A stretch of DNA of 64,000 nucleotides from Limnobaculum zhutongyuii. Its GTDB lineage: Bacteria > Pseudomonadota > Gammaproteobacteria > Enterobacterales > Enterobacteriaceae. The DNA lies in contig NZ_CP034752.1 of NCBI RefSeq assembly GCF_004295645.1, forward strand, positions 868,001-932,000, written 5' to 3'. Shown one piece after another: positions 46,115 to 53,999 of the stretch. Numbering within the stretch: position 1 is the first letter of the stretch; the number at the start of each line of letters is the position of its first letter. The position numbers were made by a program, and so were the translations under genes. The notes beneath the pieces were generated by a model. That model did no database searches, was not told the DNA's origin, and saw nothing but the letters and a program-made list of their open reading frames with translations.

Positions 46115-46339
46115 AATCGTCGGGAGAGGGTGCCGTGGGGGCGACTTGGCGTAAGCCAACGACAAACAGGCAAAGCCTGTTTGAACAGCGCTAGCGCTGG
46201 CCTGAAGGTCAAAACACCTTCGGTGTTTTGTAATTGCCCGTAGTCAACTCAGGCTCGGCGCTCTTTGGTCTCAAGTACCAATGGCCTACCGGCCGAGCAC
46301 AATGATAATATGGGCCGATTGCCTTTACGGCCGGAATAT
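46115..46339 (+). repeat. Dispersed palindromic repeat family A, copy 2 (long form with hairpin array)
   Basis: Same ends and internal blocks as 17025-17181. About 70 extra bases (46163-46235) hold three perfect palindromes: CAAACAGGC-AAA-GCCTGTTTG (46163-46183), CAGCGCTAGCGCTG (46186-46199) and CAAAACACC-TTC-GGTGTTTTG (46210-46230). Confidence 0.88.
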
Positions 46340-46381
46340 TCTCAGAGGTCGATTTCATATAAAAAATCTACTCATCAACAA

Positions 46382-46413
46382 CAAAAAGCCCCGCGTTAGA
46401 CCTAACGCGGGGC
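46382..46413 (-). terminator. Terminator of yecF
   Basis: AGCCCCGCGTTA-GACC-TAACGCGGGGCT is a twelve-base-pair stem; read on the minus strand it is followed by TTTTTG, just past the yecF stop. Confidence 0.92.
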
Positions 46414-46433
46414 TCTCAAACCCAAAAAACCTA

Positions 46434-46667
46434 TCAGCACTTCTCTTGACGATATGCCTGTCGCATTTGCTGAACGATACCTTTAAAGGCTTCGGCTTCC
46501 GCCATATCCGGATGATCGGCAATCAGTCTTTCCATCTTTAGAATCACTTTTCCTGCGTCCGCCTGACCCATAGTGATCAGCATTAACGTCAGAATGGCTT
46601 TCAGACCGGAAATCTCTCTGGCCATTTCTTCCGGTGTCGCGTTGGTTGGAAAATCGATATTGTTCAT
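46434..46667 (-). CDS. yecF: YecF family protein (DUF2594)
   Basis: A 77-residue cytosolic protein matching E. coli YecF in its core (SGLKAILTLMLITMGQADAGKVILKMERL) and end (MRQAYRQ). Function unknown. The start at 46667 (MNNIDFPTN) agrees with the family length; an in-frame start at 46721 is less likely. Confidence 0.85.
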   Translation of the reverse strand: MNNIDFPTNATPEEMAREISGLKAILTLMLITMGQADAGKVILKMERLIADHPDMAEAEAFKGIVQQMRQAYRQEKC

Positions 46668-46783
46668 AACTAGTCCCGTGTCGATATATGTGACAATTAA
46701 AATTTGGGCATATGTTAGCAAAGTATTGCGTCAGACGTGAGCATCTGTTGGTGGAAAAGTATTGAAAACTGCTTAATAATATA

Positions 46784-46802
46784 GATAATCATTCTCATTA
46801 TT
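46784..46802 (+). promoter_or_regulatory. Fur box upstream of the small Cys-tailed protein gene
   Basis: On the minus strand the 19-mer matches the Fur consensus GATAATGATAATCATTATC at 16 of 19 positions. It ends 20 bases before the ATG at 46823, in a position to repress it. Confidence 0.85.
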
Positions 46803-46822
46803 GTTTGCGGGCGCACCATTTT

Positions 46823-47257
46823 ATGTCATCAGCCCTTAAGGCACTGAAAAAGTTACACAAAAAAGCGTCTAAGCAAGGAAGCAAAAATAAGGCGGGGGAT
46901 CGTGCGCTTCAGAATCTTGTCCGTCCTGCGGTTTTACCGGGTTCTCACCCCCGCAGCACTCAATCAGAACCCTCTGATTCAATCTGGAGTGAACTCTCTC
47001 AGCAAGTGATGGGTAGCATGCTGGTTGAAGTATCAAAACCTTTGAAGCCACTGCTGGACTGGTTTGATCATGGCGGCTATAACGTCCCAACACCACGCCA
47101 GCCAGTGAGAAACGGAAGCACTGGTAATATGCGCATTCAGCCCAATTCCATTGCACCTCCGGCAATTTTACGCTTACCTTTTAAATCTCCACCCTGTAAG
47201 CGCTGTCCGGCTAAAAGTGGTGGTATTTGTCAGTGTGCTGCTAAACGTTTTGCTTAA
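46823..47257 (+). CDS. Unknown iron-regulated protein with a cysteine-rich tail
   Basis: A 144-residue soluble protein of no recognised family. It has a very basic N-terminus (SSALKALKKLHKKASKQGSKNK), a middle with one likely amphipathic helix (IWSELSQQVMGSMLVEV), and a tail CKRCPAKSGGICQCAAKRF with four cysteines in a CxxC-x7-CxC spacing that could bind a metal or iron-sulphur cluster. The Fur box predicts expression in iron starvation. The start at ATG 46823 is favoured over an upstream TTG. Possible roles include siderophore reduction or iron delivery, but these are only suggestions. Confidence 0.7.
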   Translation: MSSALKALKKLHKKASKQGSKNKAGDRALQNLVRPAVLPGSHPRSTQSEPSDSIWSELSQQVMGSMLVEVSKPLKPLLDWFDHGGYNVPTPRQPVRNGSTGNMRIQPNSIAPPAILRLPFKSPPCKRCPAKSGGICQCAAKRFA

Positions 47258-47310
47258 TGTGGATAGCTTTTACTGATGCGAGCTGCATTAAGATAATACC
47301 GCTATAAAAG

Positions 47311-47344
47311 CACAAAGGCCCGACTGTCGTTACAATCAGGCCTA
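47311..47344 (-). terminator. Probable terminator of the 3-hydroxybutyryl-CoA dehydrogenase gene
   Basis: On the minus strand AGGCCTGATTGT pairs imperfectly with ACAGTCGGGCCT and is followed by TTGTGCTTTT. It lies in the convergent gap between this gene and the Cys-tailed protein gene. Confidence 0.6.
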
Positions 47345-47363
47345 CGAATGCCGGAGTTTAATA

Positions 47364-48200
47364 TCAGGCGTAGCTATAGAATCCTTTCTTACTCTTTCTC
47401 CCCAATGCTCCACCTCTGACCATCTTACGCAGCAGAATGTGAGGGCGATATTTTGAGTCGCCAGTTTCTGAGTAAAGTACTTCCATAATAGCAAGACAGA
47501 CATCCAGACCGATTAAATCGCCCAGCGCCAGTGGTCCCATAGGGTGATTGGCTCCCAGCTTCATCGCGGTATCAATATCCTCTGCGCTGGCGGTACCATC
47601 GGCATAGATGCCAATGGCTTCATTAACCATAGGAATCAGCACCCGATTAACGATAAATCCCGGCGCATCTTTAGAGATAACGGCAACTTTACCAACCTGC
47701 TGGACGATCTCCTGCATTTTGGTCACCATCTCATCGGTGGTACCTAAACCTACGACAATTTCTACCAGTGCCATTACGGGGGCCGGGTTGAAAAAGTGCA
47801 GTCCGATAACCTGACGATCCACTCCGGCGCTCAGTTCAGTAATGGACAGTGAAGAGGTATTAGAGGCGAAAATGGCGTCAGGTCGGCAGATGTTTTTCAG
47901 GTTGTTAAACAGCTGGCGTTTAACATCAATATTTTCGACGATCGCTTCGATGATGAGATCACAGTCGGAAACATCTTCTGGCAAACCGGGAGCAATGTTG
48001 GAGGCAATCGCTTTAGCACGGTCTGCTGCGATTTTATCTTTATCCACCAGTTTATTCAGTGAGGTGACGATGTTGTTTTTTCCCTTCTCTGCAAATTCTT
48101 GCTTAATATCAGCGAGAACCACAGTGAAGCCTTCCGCAGCAGCAAACACCTGAGCAATGCCCGCACCCATTGCGCCAGCACCGATAACGCCTACTTTCAT
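47364..48200 (-). CDS. hbd: 3-hydroxybutyryl-CoA dehydrogenase
   Basis: A 278-residue NAD(P)-dependent 3-hydroxyacyl-CoA dehydrogenase. It has GAGAMGAGIAQVFA at 7-20 for the nucleotide, SNTSSLSIT, the catalytic HFFNPAPVM histidine motif and KDAPGFIVNRVL. It interconverts acetoacetyl-CoA and 3-hydroxybutyryl-CoA. No thiolase, crotonase or CoA transferase adjoins it, so the pathway (butyrate-type fermentation, PHB or fatty-acid breakdown) cannot be settled; PaaH-type use is also possible. Confidence 0.88.
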   Translation of the reverse strand: MKVGVIGAGAMGAGIAQVFAAAEGFTVVLADIKQEFAEKGKNNIVTSLNKLVDKDKIAADRAKAIASNIAPGLPEDVSDCDLIIEAIVENIDVKRQLFNNLKNICRPDAIFASNTSSLSITELSAGVDRQVIGLHFFNPAPVMALVEIVVGLGTTDEMVTKMQEIVQQVGKVAVISKDAPGFIVNRVLIPMVNEAIGIYADGTASAEDIDTAMKLGANHPMGPLALGDLIGLDVCLAIMEVLYSETGDSKYRPHILLRKMVRGGALGRKSKKGFYSYA

Positions 48201-48414
48201 ATTTTATCCTTCTTATTTTTCAAATCGTTGGGAGTTATTAATACGTAGGTCTCGATTATATCCTCCTGTTCAGGAAAGGACTGTGTCGGGAGGCGCAGTT
48301 TCTTTATCTAATATCTGAAAACAGGATAAGTGGAGATAGAGAGAAATAGGAGGGAGACGAATTCGTGGACAGTTTTGTTGGGTTAGCCATGTGGCAACGA
48401 AAAGGGCGCTAACT

Positions 48415-48443
48415 AAAAGGGCCCACATTTATCAATATGGACC
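48415..48443 (-). terminator. Probable terminator of the leftward HMA-like gene
   Basis: On the minus strand GGTCCATAT pairs with ATGTGGGCC through two wobbles, followed by CTTTT, about 35 bases past the stop. Confidence 0.5.
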
Positions 48444-48476
48444 TTCTATATAACAGGAGCAGCAGAATACCGCGTT

Positions 48477-48845
48477 TTATCTGGCAATAGCGGCAACAGC
48501 GCTAACCAGTGAACCACCTAGTGTGCGCTTCAACGTGGTTAAGGCAATACCTTTCAGCAAGGTTTTAGCCCCCAGGCGTACTGCATTATTGATGAAATCG
48601 CGCTCTTCGCTGTTTTCCAGCCAGCCATAGCTTTCTACCGTTTCCAACAGGGCCGCGGCACTGATCACTTTGCTGTCGAAACGAATTGCCACAGAACCCG
48701 CGTAGCGACGGTATTGAATCTCTGTGATTCCCGGCACTAACTCCAGTTTTGCAATCAAATCTGTCACTTCAGCAGCATGCTGTTGAATATAATCAGAACG
48801 AATGCGAACACGGTTTTGTGTCTGATGAACATATGGACTACTCAT
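48477..48845 (-). CDS. Cysteine-less HMA-like domain protein
   Basis: A 122-residue protein. Residues 5-75 (NRVRIRSDYIQQHAAEVTDLIAKLELVPGITEIQYR, GSVAIRFDSKVISAAALLETVESYGWL) have the beta-alpha-beta pattern of heavy-metal-associated domains but no CxxC. The C-terminal part is a hydrophobic or amphipathic helix rich in Ala and Leu. An R-x-R element replaces the metal loop, as in two other proteins of this cluster. It is divergent from the main operon with a Fur-like site upstream. ATG 48845 has AGGTGG before it. See the ferrosome finding. Confidence 0.75.
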   Translation of the reverse strand: MSSPYVHQTQNRVRIRSDYIQQHAAEVTDLIAKLELVPGITEIQYRRYAGSVAIRFDSKVISAAALLETVESYGWLENSEERDFINNAVRLGAKTLLKGIALTTLKRTLGGSLVSAVAAIAR

Positions 48846-48860
48846 GGCGGCCACCTGAAT

Positions 48861-48885
48861 GATAAAGATAACGAGAATAATTTAC
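48861..48885 (-). promoter_or_regulatory. Fur-like site in the ferrosome-like cluster
   Basis: GATAAA-GATAAC-GAGAAT hexamers in tandem; 48867-48885 matches the Fur consensus at 14 of 19 positions. It lies just upstream of the leftward HMA-like gene and about 220 bases before the rightward operon. Confidence 0.5.
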
Positions 48886-49108
48886 ATTAAGCTTTGTGCA
48901 CTGTCCAGTACTGTTATTAACCAATTTCTGCGTAATATCTCTACTTCTTGATGCTACGGTTTTTCTATTTCCCGGCATAAATCTGATTTACTTCCAAACA
49001 AGTGTGTTTAAGTGTTTTAAATCATCAGGTCACATCATATGATAGCTGTAACTAATATGGCTCCTTCGTTCTGCCCCGGCAGAACGGTTGATTTTTTTAG
49101 GATGTGAA

Positions 49109-49441
49109 ATGAGTTCTGATAGTTTTAGTGGGTTAATGGCGCTGCGCCGTTTTGTTGAGCTTGCCCACCATATCCCTGGCCGCATCAGGCTGCGCTTTAC
49201 CAATAAGCTGGTGGCCGGGCTGAGTAAAAGTAAGTTATCTGCATTAGAAGAACTTTGTGGCAAAGATAATTGTTTACGCAGCTATACCCTTAATAGTGCA
49301 ACCGGAAGTCTATTATTAGAGTATGACGCTAAACGTTTGCCGCCAAAATTACTGGAACAGCTATTTGGTGATGACGATCGGATTGCCGAGCAAGCGTTGA
49401 CTGAAATTCTGCCAATTATCTCTCCGCCAGAATCTAATTAA
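49109..49441 (+). CDS. Cysteine-less HMA-like protein with PGRIRLR motif
   Basis: A 110-residue protein. HHIPGRIRLRFTNKLVAG is followed by a helix and the strand SYTLNSATGSLLLEYD, giving an HMA-like fold without metal-binding cysteines. The same PGR-x-R-x-R element opens the P-type ATPase three genes on. AGGA seven bases before ATG 49109. First gene of the rightward operon; probably the FezC-type component if the ferrosome reading is right. Confidence 0.75.
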   Translation: MSSDSFSGLMALRRFVELAHHIPGRIRLRFTNKLVAGLSKSKLSALEELCGKDNCLRSYTLNSATGSLLLEYDAKRLPPKLLEQLFGDDDRIAEQALTEILPIISPPESN

Positions 49442-49455
49442 GTGAGGAACTGAAG

Positions 49456-50097
49456 ATGGGAAAAGACAAAAAGAGTAACGATCAGGAGATCCCTGAATAT
49501 CAAGGGATGCCACCCTACGGACCTTACGGTTATCCTTATTATCCTCCCTATCCTCAGCAGCAGGGGCAACCAATGCCTCAGCAGATGATGTGGCCTCCTC
49601 ATCCCCCAATGTGGCATCCAATGTGCGGTCAGCCACCAATGGGCTATCCCATGCCGCCACAATACCAACAGTTTCCACCTCAGTTCCAACAGCCAGCCCC
49701 GCAGCAAATGGCCCCCGGTTTTGACTGGAGTGGACAGGCGCAAGGTATGGTTGAAGGCTTGATGGGAGAGCAAGCAGGATTATTCAAAAATATCATTAGT
49801 ACCATTGGTGTTGATGATAAAGAGTTTTGGAAAGGTGCCATGATTGGTGCTGCCGCAGCGCTGATTTTAGGTAATGAAAGCGTACGTAATACGCTGCTGC
49901 AAACTTTTGCTAATGCTGGCGACATGCTGAAAAGCGGCGGTAGTAAAGTGAAAGAGAAGGCGGAAACCACCGCTGAAAGCGTGAAAGAGAGCGTAATGAC
50001 CAGCGGTGCTATTTTCCGTGATACGGTTCAGGCTGGCAAAGAAGGCTTTCAGGAGTCGGTAGAACGCCATCGTGAGCAGGAGAAAGCGGATGAGTAA
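49456..50097 (+). CDS. Proline/tyrosine/glutamine-rich protein with YtxH-like segment
   Basis: A 213-residue protein in two parts. Residues 13-85 are low complexity, dominated by P, Y, Q, M and G (PYGPYGYPYYPPYP, PPQYQQFPPQFQQP). Then a hydrophobic glycine-rich helix (KGAMIGAAAALILGNESV), like the YtxH membrane segment, leads into a charged coiled coil ending in EKADE. Membrane-tethered with a sticky, disordered tail. It overlaps the next gene by eight bases. No enzyme motif. Confidence 0.75.
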   Translation: MGKDKKSNDQEIPEYQGMPPYGPYGYPYYPPYPQQQGQPMPQQMMWPPHPPMWHPMCGQPPMGYPMPPQYQQFPPQFQQPAPQQMAPGFDWSGQAQGMVEGLMGEQAGLFKNIISTIGVDDKEFWKGAMIGAAAALILGNESVRNTLLQTFANAGDMLKSGGSKVKEKAETTAESVKESVMTSGAIFRDTVQAGKEGFQESVERHREQEKADE

Positions 50098-50404
50098 TAA
50101 TAGCGATCGCATGAACCCAGCCAGCCGGGCGTTAATCGCCGGTGCTCTGGTTGGCGCAACGGCTTCCGGTGTGGAGCAGTGGCGTCAGTATCAGCGCGGT
50201 GAGAAGACGCTGGAACAGGCAACCAGTAAAGTTCTGATTGATGCCACTAAAGCCGGTTTGGTCAGTGGCGCTGCTATGACGGTAGCCAACGCTACCGCAG
50301 GCCGCCCGGTACTGACATTATTGACGGTACTCAGCGCAGGTGCTGCCGGACTGTACCTATTAGACTCAATGAATAAGCGAGGCGCAGATGAAACAGCCGA
50401 ATAA
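50090..50404 (+). CDS. Small membrane protein with glycine/alanine helices
   Basis: A 104-residue protein with two or three short Gly/Ala-rich hydrophobic segments (ALIAGALVGATASGV, GLVSGAAMTVANATAG, LTLLTVLSAGAAGLYLL). AGGAG lies seven bases before ATG 50090, which overlaps the previous gene. Glycine-zipper-like helices of this kind are seen in membrane-remodelling proteins. Family not recognised. Confidence 0.7.
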   Translation: MSNNSDRMNPASRALIAGALVGATASGVEQWRQYQRGEKTLEQATSKVLIDATKAGLVSGAAMTVANATAGRPVLTLLTVLSAGAAGLYLLDSMNKRGADETAE

Positions 50405-50699
50405 TCCTTACTACTATAACCCTTACTACAATCCTTACGCGCCTTATCCGATGGACCAGTCAGCACCGCAAACCCCTTATCGGGCGGACAATAGTCGGGC
50501 TCATCTGATTACCGGTATCGTCGCCGGTGCTGCGATTGCTTATCTGCTGTCTAACCGCAATGTACAAAAGAGCATTGGCGCAACGGCTAACAAAGCCTGG
50601 GGCGCGGTTCGTGGTGAAGTAGAAGAGCTGAAAGAGCGTCTGGCGGATGTTCAGGCAGAGCTGGATTACTATCGCGAAAAAGATCAGGACAGCGAGTAA
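50388..50699 (+). CDS. Small tyrosine/proline-rich membrane protein with coiled coil
   Basis: A 103-residue protein with an N-terminal tail NPYYYNPYYNPYAPYPM, a hydrophobic helix LITGIVAGAAIAYLLSN, and a C-terminal coiled coil (EVEELKERLADVQAELDYY). It is built like a shorter version of the 49456 product. Overlaps the previous gene by 17 bases; the ATPase gene follows after seven. Confidence 0.72.
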   Translation: MKQPNNPYYYNPYYNPYAPYPMDQSAPQTPYRADNSRAHLITGIVAGAAIAYLLSNRNVQKSIGATANKAWGAVRGEVEELKERLADVQAELDYYREKDQDSE

Positions 50700-50706
50700 C
50701 TGCCCG

Positions 50707-52776
50707 ATGACCCATTCATATACCGTTAAGCCAGTCCACCAACTACCTGGTCGACTGAGAGTGCGCATTGTTCAGTTGCGAGAGCAACCGGACGTTGCCG
50801 GATGGCTTAAAACCCATCTGCTCTCTTTCACTGGAGTGAAAATGGTGCGCCTGCGCCCGGCAGCGGCTTCTGCCGTATTAACTTATCACACCAGTAAAAC
50901 TGATGCGGAAAAGCTGTTAGCACAGTTGAATGCCATTGATTGGGATTCAGCCACTGACAGTGAGTACGAAGCGGAATATTGCGGTGGTGATAATTTGCTA
51001 AATCTGGCCGGTTTGGCCGCAACCCAGTTTTTACCTAAGCGCTGGTCTGCACTGCCAGCAATGGCATTAATGGCGCCCACCATTGCCGAAGGCGTTGAGT
51101 CACTGTGCCAGCGTGAACTAAAGGTTGAAGTACTGGATGCGCTGGCGCTTAGCCTGTCGATTGCTCGCGGTGATTACCGAACGGCAATGTTGACGCAGTC
51201 GTTGCTGACGCTGGGGGAATATTTTGAGCAAGAAACCAGCCGTCATTCTGATGAACTACTGTCTGAGCTGATGCAGCCGCAGTATCACTCGGTTTGGGTT
51301 GAACGCGATGGTGAAAGTCAGGAAATCAATGCAGAAGAGCTGGTAAACGGCGATGTCATGCTGCTGGGGCCTGGCGATAATATTCCTGCAGATGGTAGCG
51401 TATTGCGCGGTATTGGTTTAATTAATCAGGCATCCATGACCGGAGAAAGCGTGCCGGTACGCCGTGAAGCCGGTGCCTGGGTATTTGCCGGAACTCAGGT
51501 TCAGGACGGTAACATTGCGGTACGTGCTGAGCGAGTAGGGGACGAGTCTTCAACGGCAAATATTCGTCGTTTTATTACCGAATCACTCGGTCAGCGCAGT
51601 GAAACTCAACAGGTTACCCAAAGAATGGCCGATCGCCGAGTGGCTATTACTCTGGGGGCGGGTGCTGGCGTATTTGCACTGACTCGCGACTGGAATCGTC
51701 TGGCCTCGGTATTCTTAGTCGACTACTCCTGCGCTTTAAAACTGAGTACGCCAATTGCGTTTAAATCGGTAATGTACAAAGCGGCAACCTCCGGGCTATT
51801 GCTCAAAGGAGGCCGTGCCATTGAGCAACTGGCAGATATCGATACCGTGGTGTTCGATAAAACCGGTACCCTGACATACGGGGATATGCTGGTAACTGAT
51901 GTAGTTAGTTTTGACCCGAAACATACCTGGGCTAAACGGCTATTGGCAATCGCCGCGTCGGTAGAAGAACACAGCAATCACCCTCTGGCGCGCGCGGTAG
52001 TAAGCGCGGCGCAGGAACACGAGCTGCCGCATATTAATCACGGCGAAGTGGAGTATGTGATTGCTCACGGATTAATTTCCGAGCTTGATGGTAACCGCAT
52101 GGTGATCGGCAGTCGTCATTTCCTGCGAGAGCATTACCATATTGATTTCTCTCCGTTCCAGACTCAAATCGAAGAGTTGGAAGAGCAGGGCCGCCATCTG
52201 TTGTTTATTAGTCTTAATGAGCAATTGGTGGGTATGATTGGTCTGCAGGATAATGTGCGCGATGAAGCTGCACAGGTCATCAGCCAACTGCGTGAGTTAG
52301 GCATTAAGAATGTTATTTTGTTAACCGGCGATAAACAGCACAAAGCCGAGCAAATGGCTAAAGATCTCGGCATTGACCAGTTCTTCGCTGAAGCAACGCC
52401 GGAAAGTAAAGTTAGCGTGGTTCAGTCATTGCAGGAACAGGGCTGTCGCGTGATGTTCGTTGGCGATGGCGTTAATGATGCACCGGTACTGACTCAGGCA
52501 GATGTTGGTCTGGCGATGAACCAAAGCACAGAACTAGCTCAACAGGCGGCGGATGCGGTACTGTTGCAAGACTCTCTGCACGGTGTAGTAACGGCCCGTG
52601 AGCTGGCCGTTGATGCAATGAAGCTGGTGAACAGCAACATTAAGCTAACCGAGTGGATTAACAGCGCCATTATGTTAGCAGCAGCGATGGGACGACTATC
52701 CCCGACATTGAGTGCCCTGTTGCATAATGGAACCACCATTGGGGTATTGTTGAGATCGCTTGCCGCGAGGAAATAA
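50707..52776 (+). CDS. P1B-type metal ATPase with S-C-A motif, FezB (P1B-6)-like
   Basis: A 689-residue heavy-metal P-type ATPase. The N-terminus is a cysteine-less HMA-like domain (HQLPGRLRVRIV). TGES at 245-248, D384 in DKTGTLT (phosphorylated aspartate), NHPLA in place of the SEHPL motif, TGDK and GDGVND at 586-591 are intact. The transmembrane metal motif reads D-Y-S-C342-A-L-K-L-S-T-P where copper and zinc pumps have CPC. This and the membrane-protein neighbours match what I recall of P1B-6 ATPases in ferrosome clusters, which pump iron into storage vesicles. ATG 50707 is chosen over a longer frame that would overlap the previous gene. Confidence 0.85.
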   Translation: MTHSYTVKPVHQLPGRLRVRIVQLREQPDVAGWLKTHLLSFTGVKMVRLRPAAASAVLTYHTSKTDAEKLLAQLNAIDWDSATDSEYEAEYCGGDNLLNLAGLAATQFLPKRWSALPAMALMAPTIAEGVESLCQRELKVEVLDALALSLSIARGDYRTAMLTQSLLTLGEYFEQETSRHSDELLSELMQPQYHSVWVERDGESQEINAEELVNGDVMLLGPGDNIPADGSVLRGIGLINQASMTGESVPVRREAGAWVFAGTQVQDGNIAVRAERVGDESSTANIRRFITESLGQRSETQQVTQRMADRRVAITLGAGAGVFALTRDWNRLASVFLVDYSCALKLSTPIAFKSVMYKAATSGLLLKGGRAIEQLADIDTVVFDKTGTLTYGDMLVTDVVSFDPKHTWAKRLLAIAASVEEHSNHPLARAVVSAAQEHELPHINHGEVEYVIAHGLISELDGNRMVIGSRHFLREHYHIDFSPFQTQIEELEEQGRHLLFISLNEQLVGMIGLQDNVRDEAAQVISQLRELGIKNVILLTGDKQHKAEQMAKDLGIDQFFAEATPESKVSVVQSLQEQGCRVMFVGDGVNDAPVLTQADVGLAMNQSTELAQQAADAVLLQDSLHGVVTARELAVDAMKLVNSNIKLTEWINSAIMLAAAMGRLSPTLSALLHNGTTIGVLLRSLAARK

Positions 52777-52806
52777 GTATTTTGAATTGAAGGTCGTGTC
52801 GTTTGG

Positions 52807-53070
52807 TTTTGACCTTTCCATTGAGCACTGGAATTCAGCCGACAACTGAGAGATGGTAGCACGACTGGCATGGAGGCCAGTCGAGGCGCAGCGACGCCGG
52901 GAGCGGCTCTGCGCCGGTGCGTAAGCCCGAACGATGGCGGAGGGAAGTCGCGTAGCGACCTGGATTCGTGTGCGAAGGCGCGGAGGTGCAGGAGGCGCTC
53001 GCCTTAGCGCCTCCTGCTCGGCCACCTGCGCTAAGGTTTATTCATACACGAGACTGTTTGTGGACGAAAC
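52807..53070 (-). repeat. Dispersed structured repeat family B, copy 2 (inverted)
   Basis: Reverse-oriented copy of 45815-46074 with the same conserved blocks. Its hairpins are at 52862-52883, 52947-52959 and 52988-53017 (a perfect twelve-base-pair stem). Open frames across it are spurious. Confidence 0.9.
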
Positions 53071-53122
53071 TTCCTCTGAGCTCAATTATTTTTGGCTATA
53101 AAAAAGACAATTAGGGATAACA

Positions 53123-53878
53123 ATGAAACAATGGATAACACAACAGTGTCGCTTATTGATGCTGGTGGTTTTAGGTTCGCTGATAGTGTCAGGATGTTCG
53201 GTGCGCTCTATTTCTAATGCAGATAATGGGCGTAACCAGTTTTATGCCGGTGAGTTATCGGATCAGGATGTACTGGGTGCAATGCCAAAGCAGGGTATCA
53301 GCGATGCAGATATTAAAACTGCACTGAATAATTCTCGCTATACCTTCCGTTTGCCGAAAGACTCCTCCATTTTACTGATTCAGTCTGGGGCCATGACGCC
53401 GGATGCTGAAATGCAAAAAGCGCTAAAAGAGTATTATTCAGTGGCGGTATTCTCCGGGATTCCACCAAATTCTCAACGTTATCGTGGTTACAACGCTCAG
53501 CCGGTAACGGAAGAGACGACGGATTATCCACGCCTGCTGCGTTTAACCGCAGCCAACGGTGGGCAGGATAAGATCATCGTTTACTGGGGGCAGTTAGAAA
53601 GCGGTTCAGAGAACGAAGTGACTAAAGTGGTTTCCTGGGTACCGTTTGTGGGTGGGGTGCTGCCAGATGAAACGCAACATATGCGCATTGTGCTGCGGGT
53701 CGCATTGATTGATGTGCTGAGCGGACGTTGGGTGACATTTACGCCGGAAGTATTTGAAAACTCATCGGTTAGCGGTCGCTATAATCGGGATTCAAAAGAT
53801 CTGAAACAGATAATGGAACTGAAAGCTCAGGCCTATGATGCTGCGGCTAAAGAGATTTTTGAACGCTACGGGCGCTAG
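53123..53878 (+). CDS. Lipoprotein of unknown function
   Basis: A 251-residue protein with a type II signal sequence: the lipobox LIVSGCS puts the lipidated cysteine at about residue 25. The mature part has no recognised motif. RGYNAQPVTEETTDYPRLLRLTAANG and VVSWVPFVGGVLPDETQHMRIVLRVALIDVLSGRWVTFTPE suggest a beta-rich domain. It follows repeat B and faces the convergent histidine phosphatase gene. Confidence 0.8.
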   Translation: MKQWITQQCRLLMLVVLGSLIVSGCSVRSISNADNGRNQFYAGELSDQDVLGAMPKQGISDADIKTALNNSRYTFRLPKDSSILLIQSGAMTPDAEMQKALKEYYSVAVFSGIPPNSQRYRGYNAQPVTEETTDYPRLLRLTAANGGQDKIIVYWGQLESGSENEVTKVVSWVPFVGGVLPDETQHMRIVLRVALIDVLSGRWVTFTPEVFENSSVSGRYNRDSKDLKQIMELKAQAYDAAAKEIFERYGR

Positions 53879-53924
53879 GCAACGACGGAATTTATTGGTT
53901 AGCAGTTTGATTTAATGAAATTTT

Positions 53925-53958
53925 AGGGTGGTGAAGAGCGTTAACTTTTCATCACCCT
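53925..53958. terminator. Bidirectional terminator-like hairpin
   Basis: AGGGTGGTGAA pairs with TTCATCACCCT in the convergent gap between the lipoprotein and phosphatase genes. T-rich but not continuous T runs on either side. Confidence 0.6.
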
Positions 53959-53999
53959 GATTGCTTTATTACCATCACTGTTAATTTAATCCGGTCCTG

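Noticed and set aside
45815..53070. Composite transposon bounded by the two family B repeats
   Set aside because: Copies are inverted, encode no transposase, differ in their stems and enclose core genes such as yecF; no target duplication was found.
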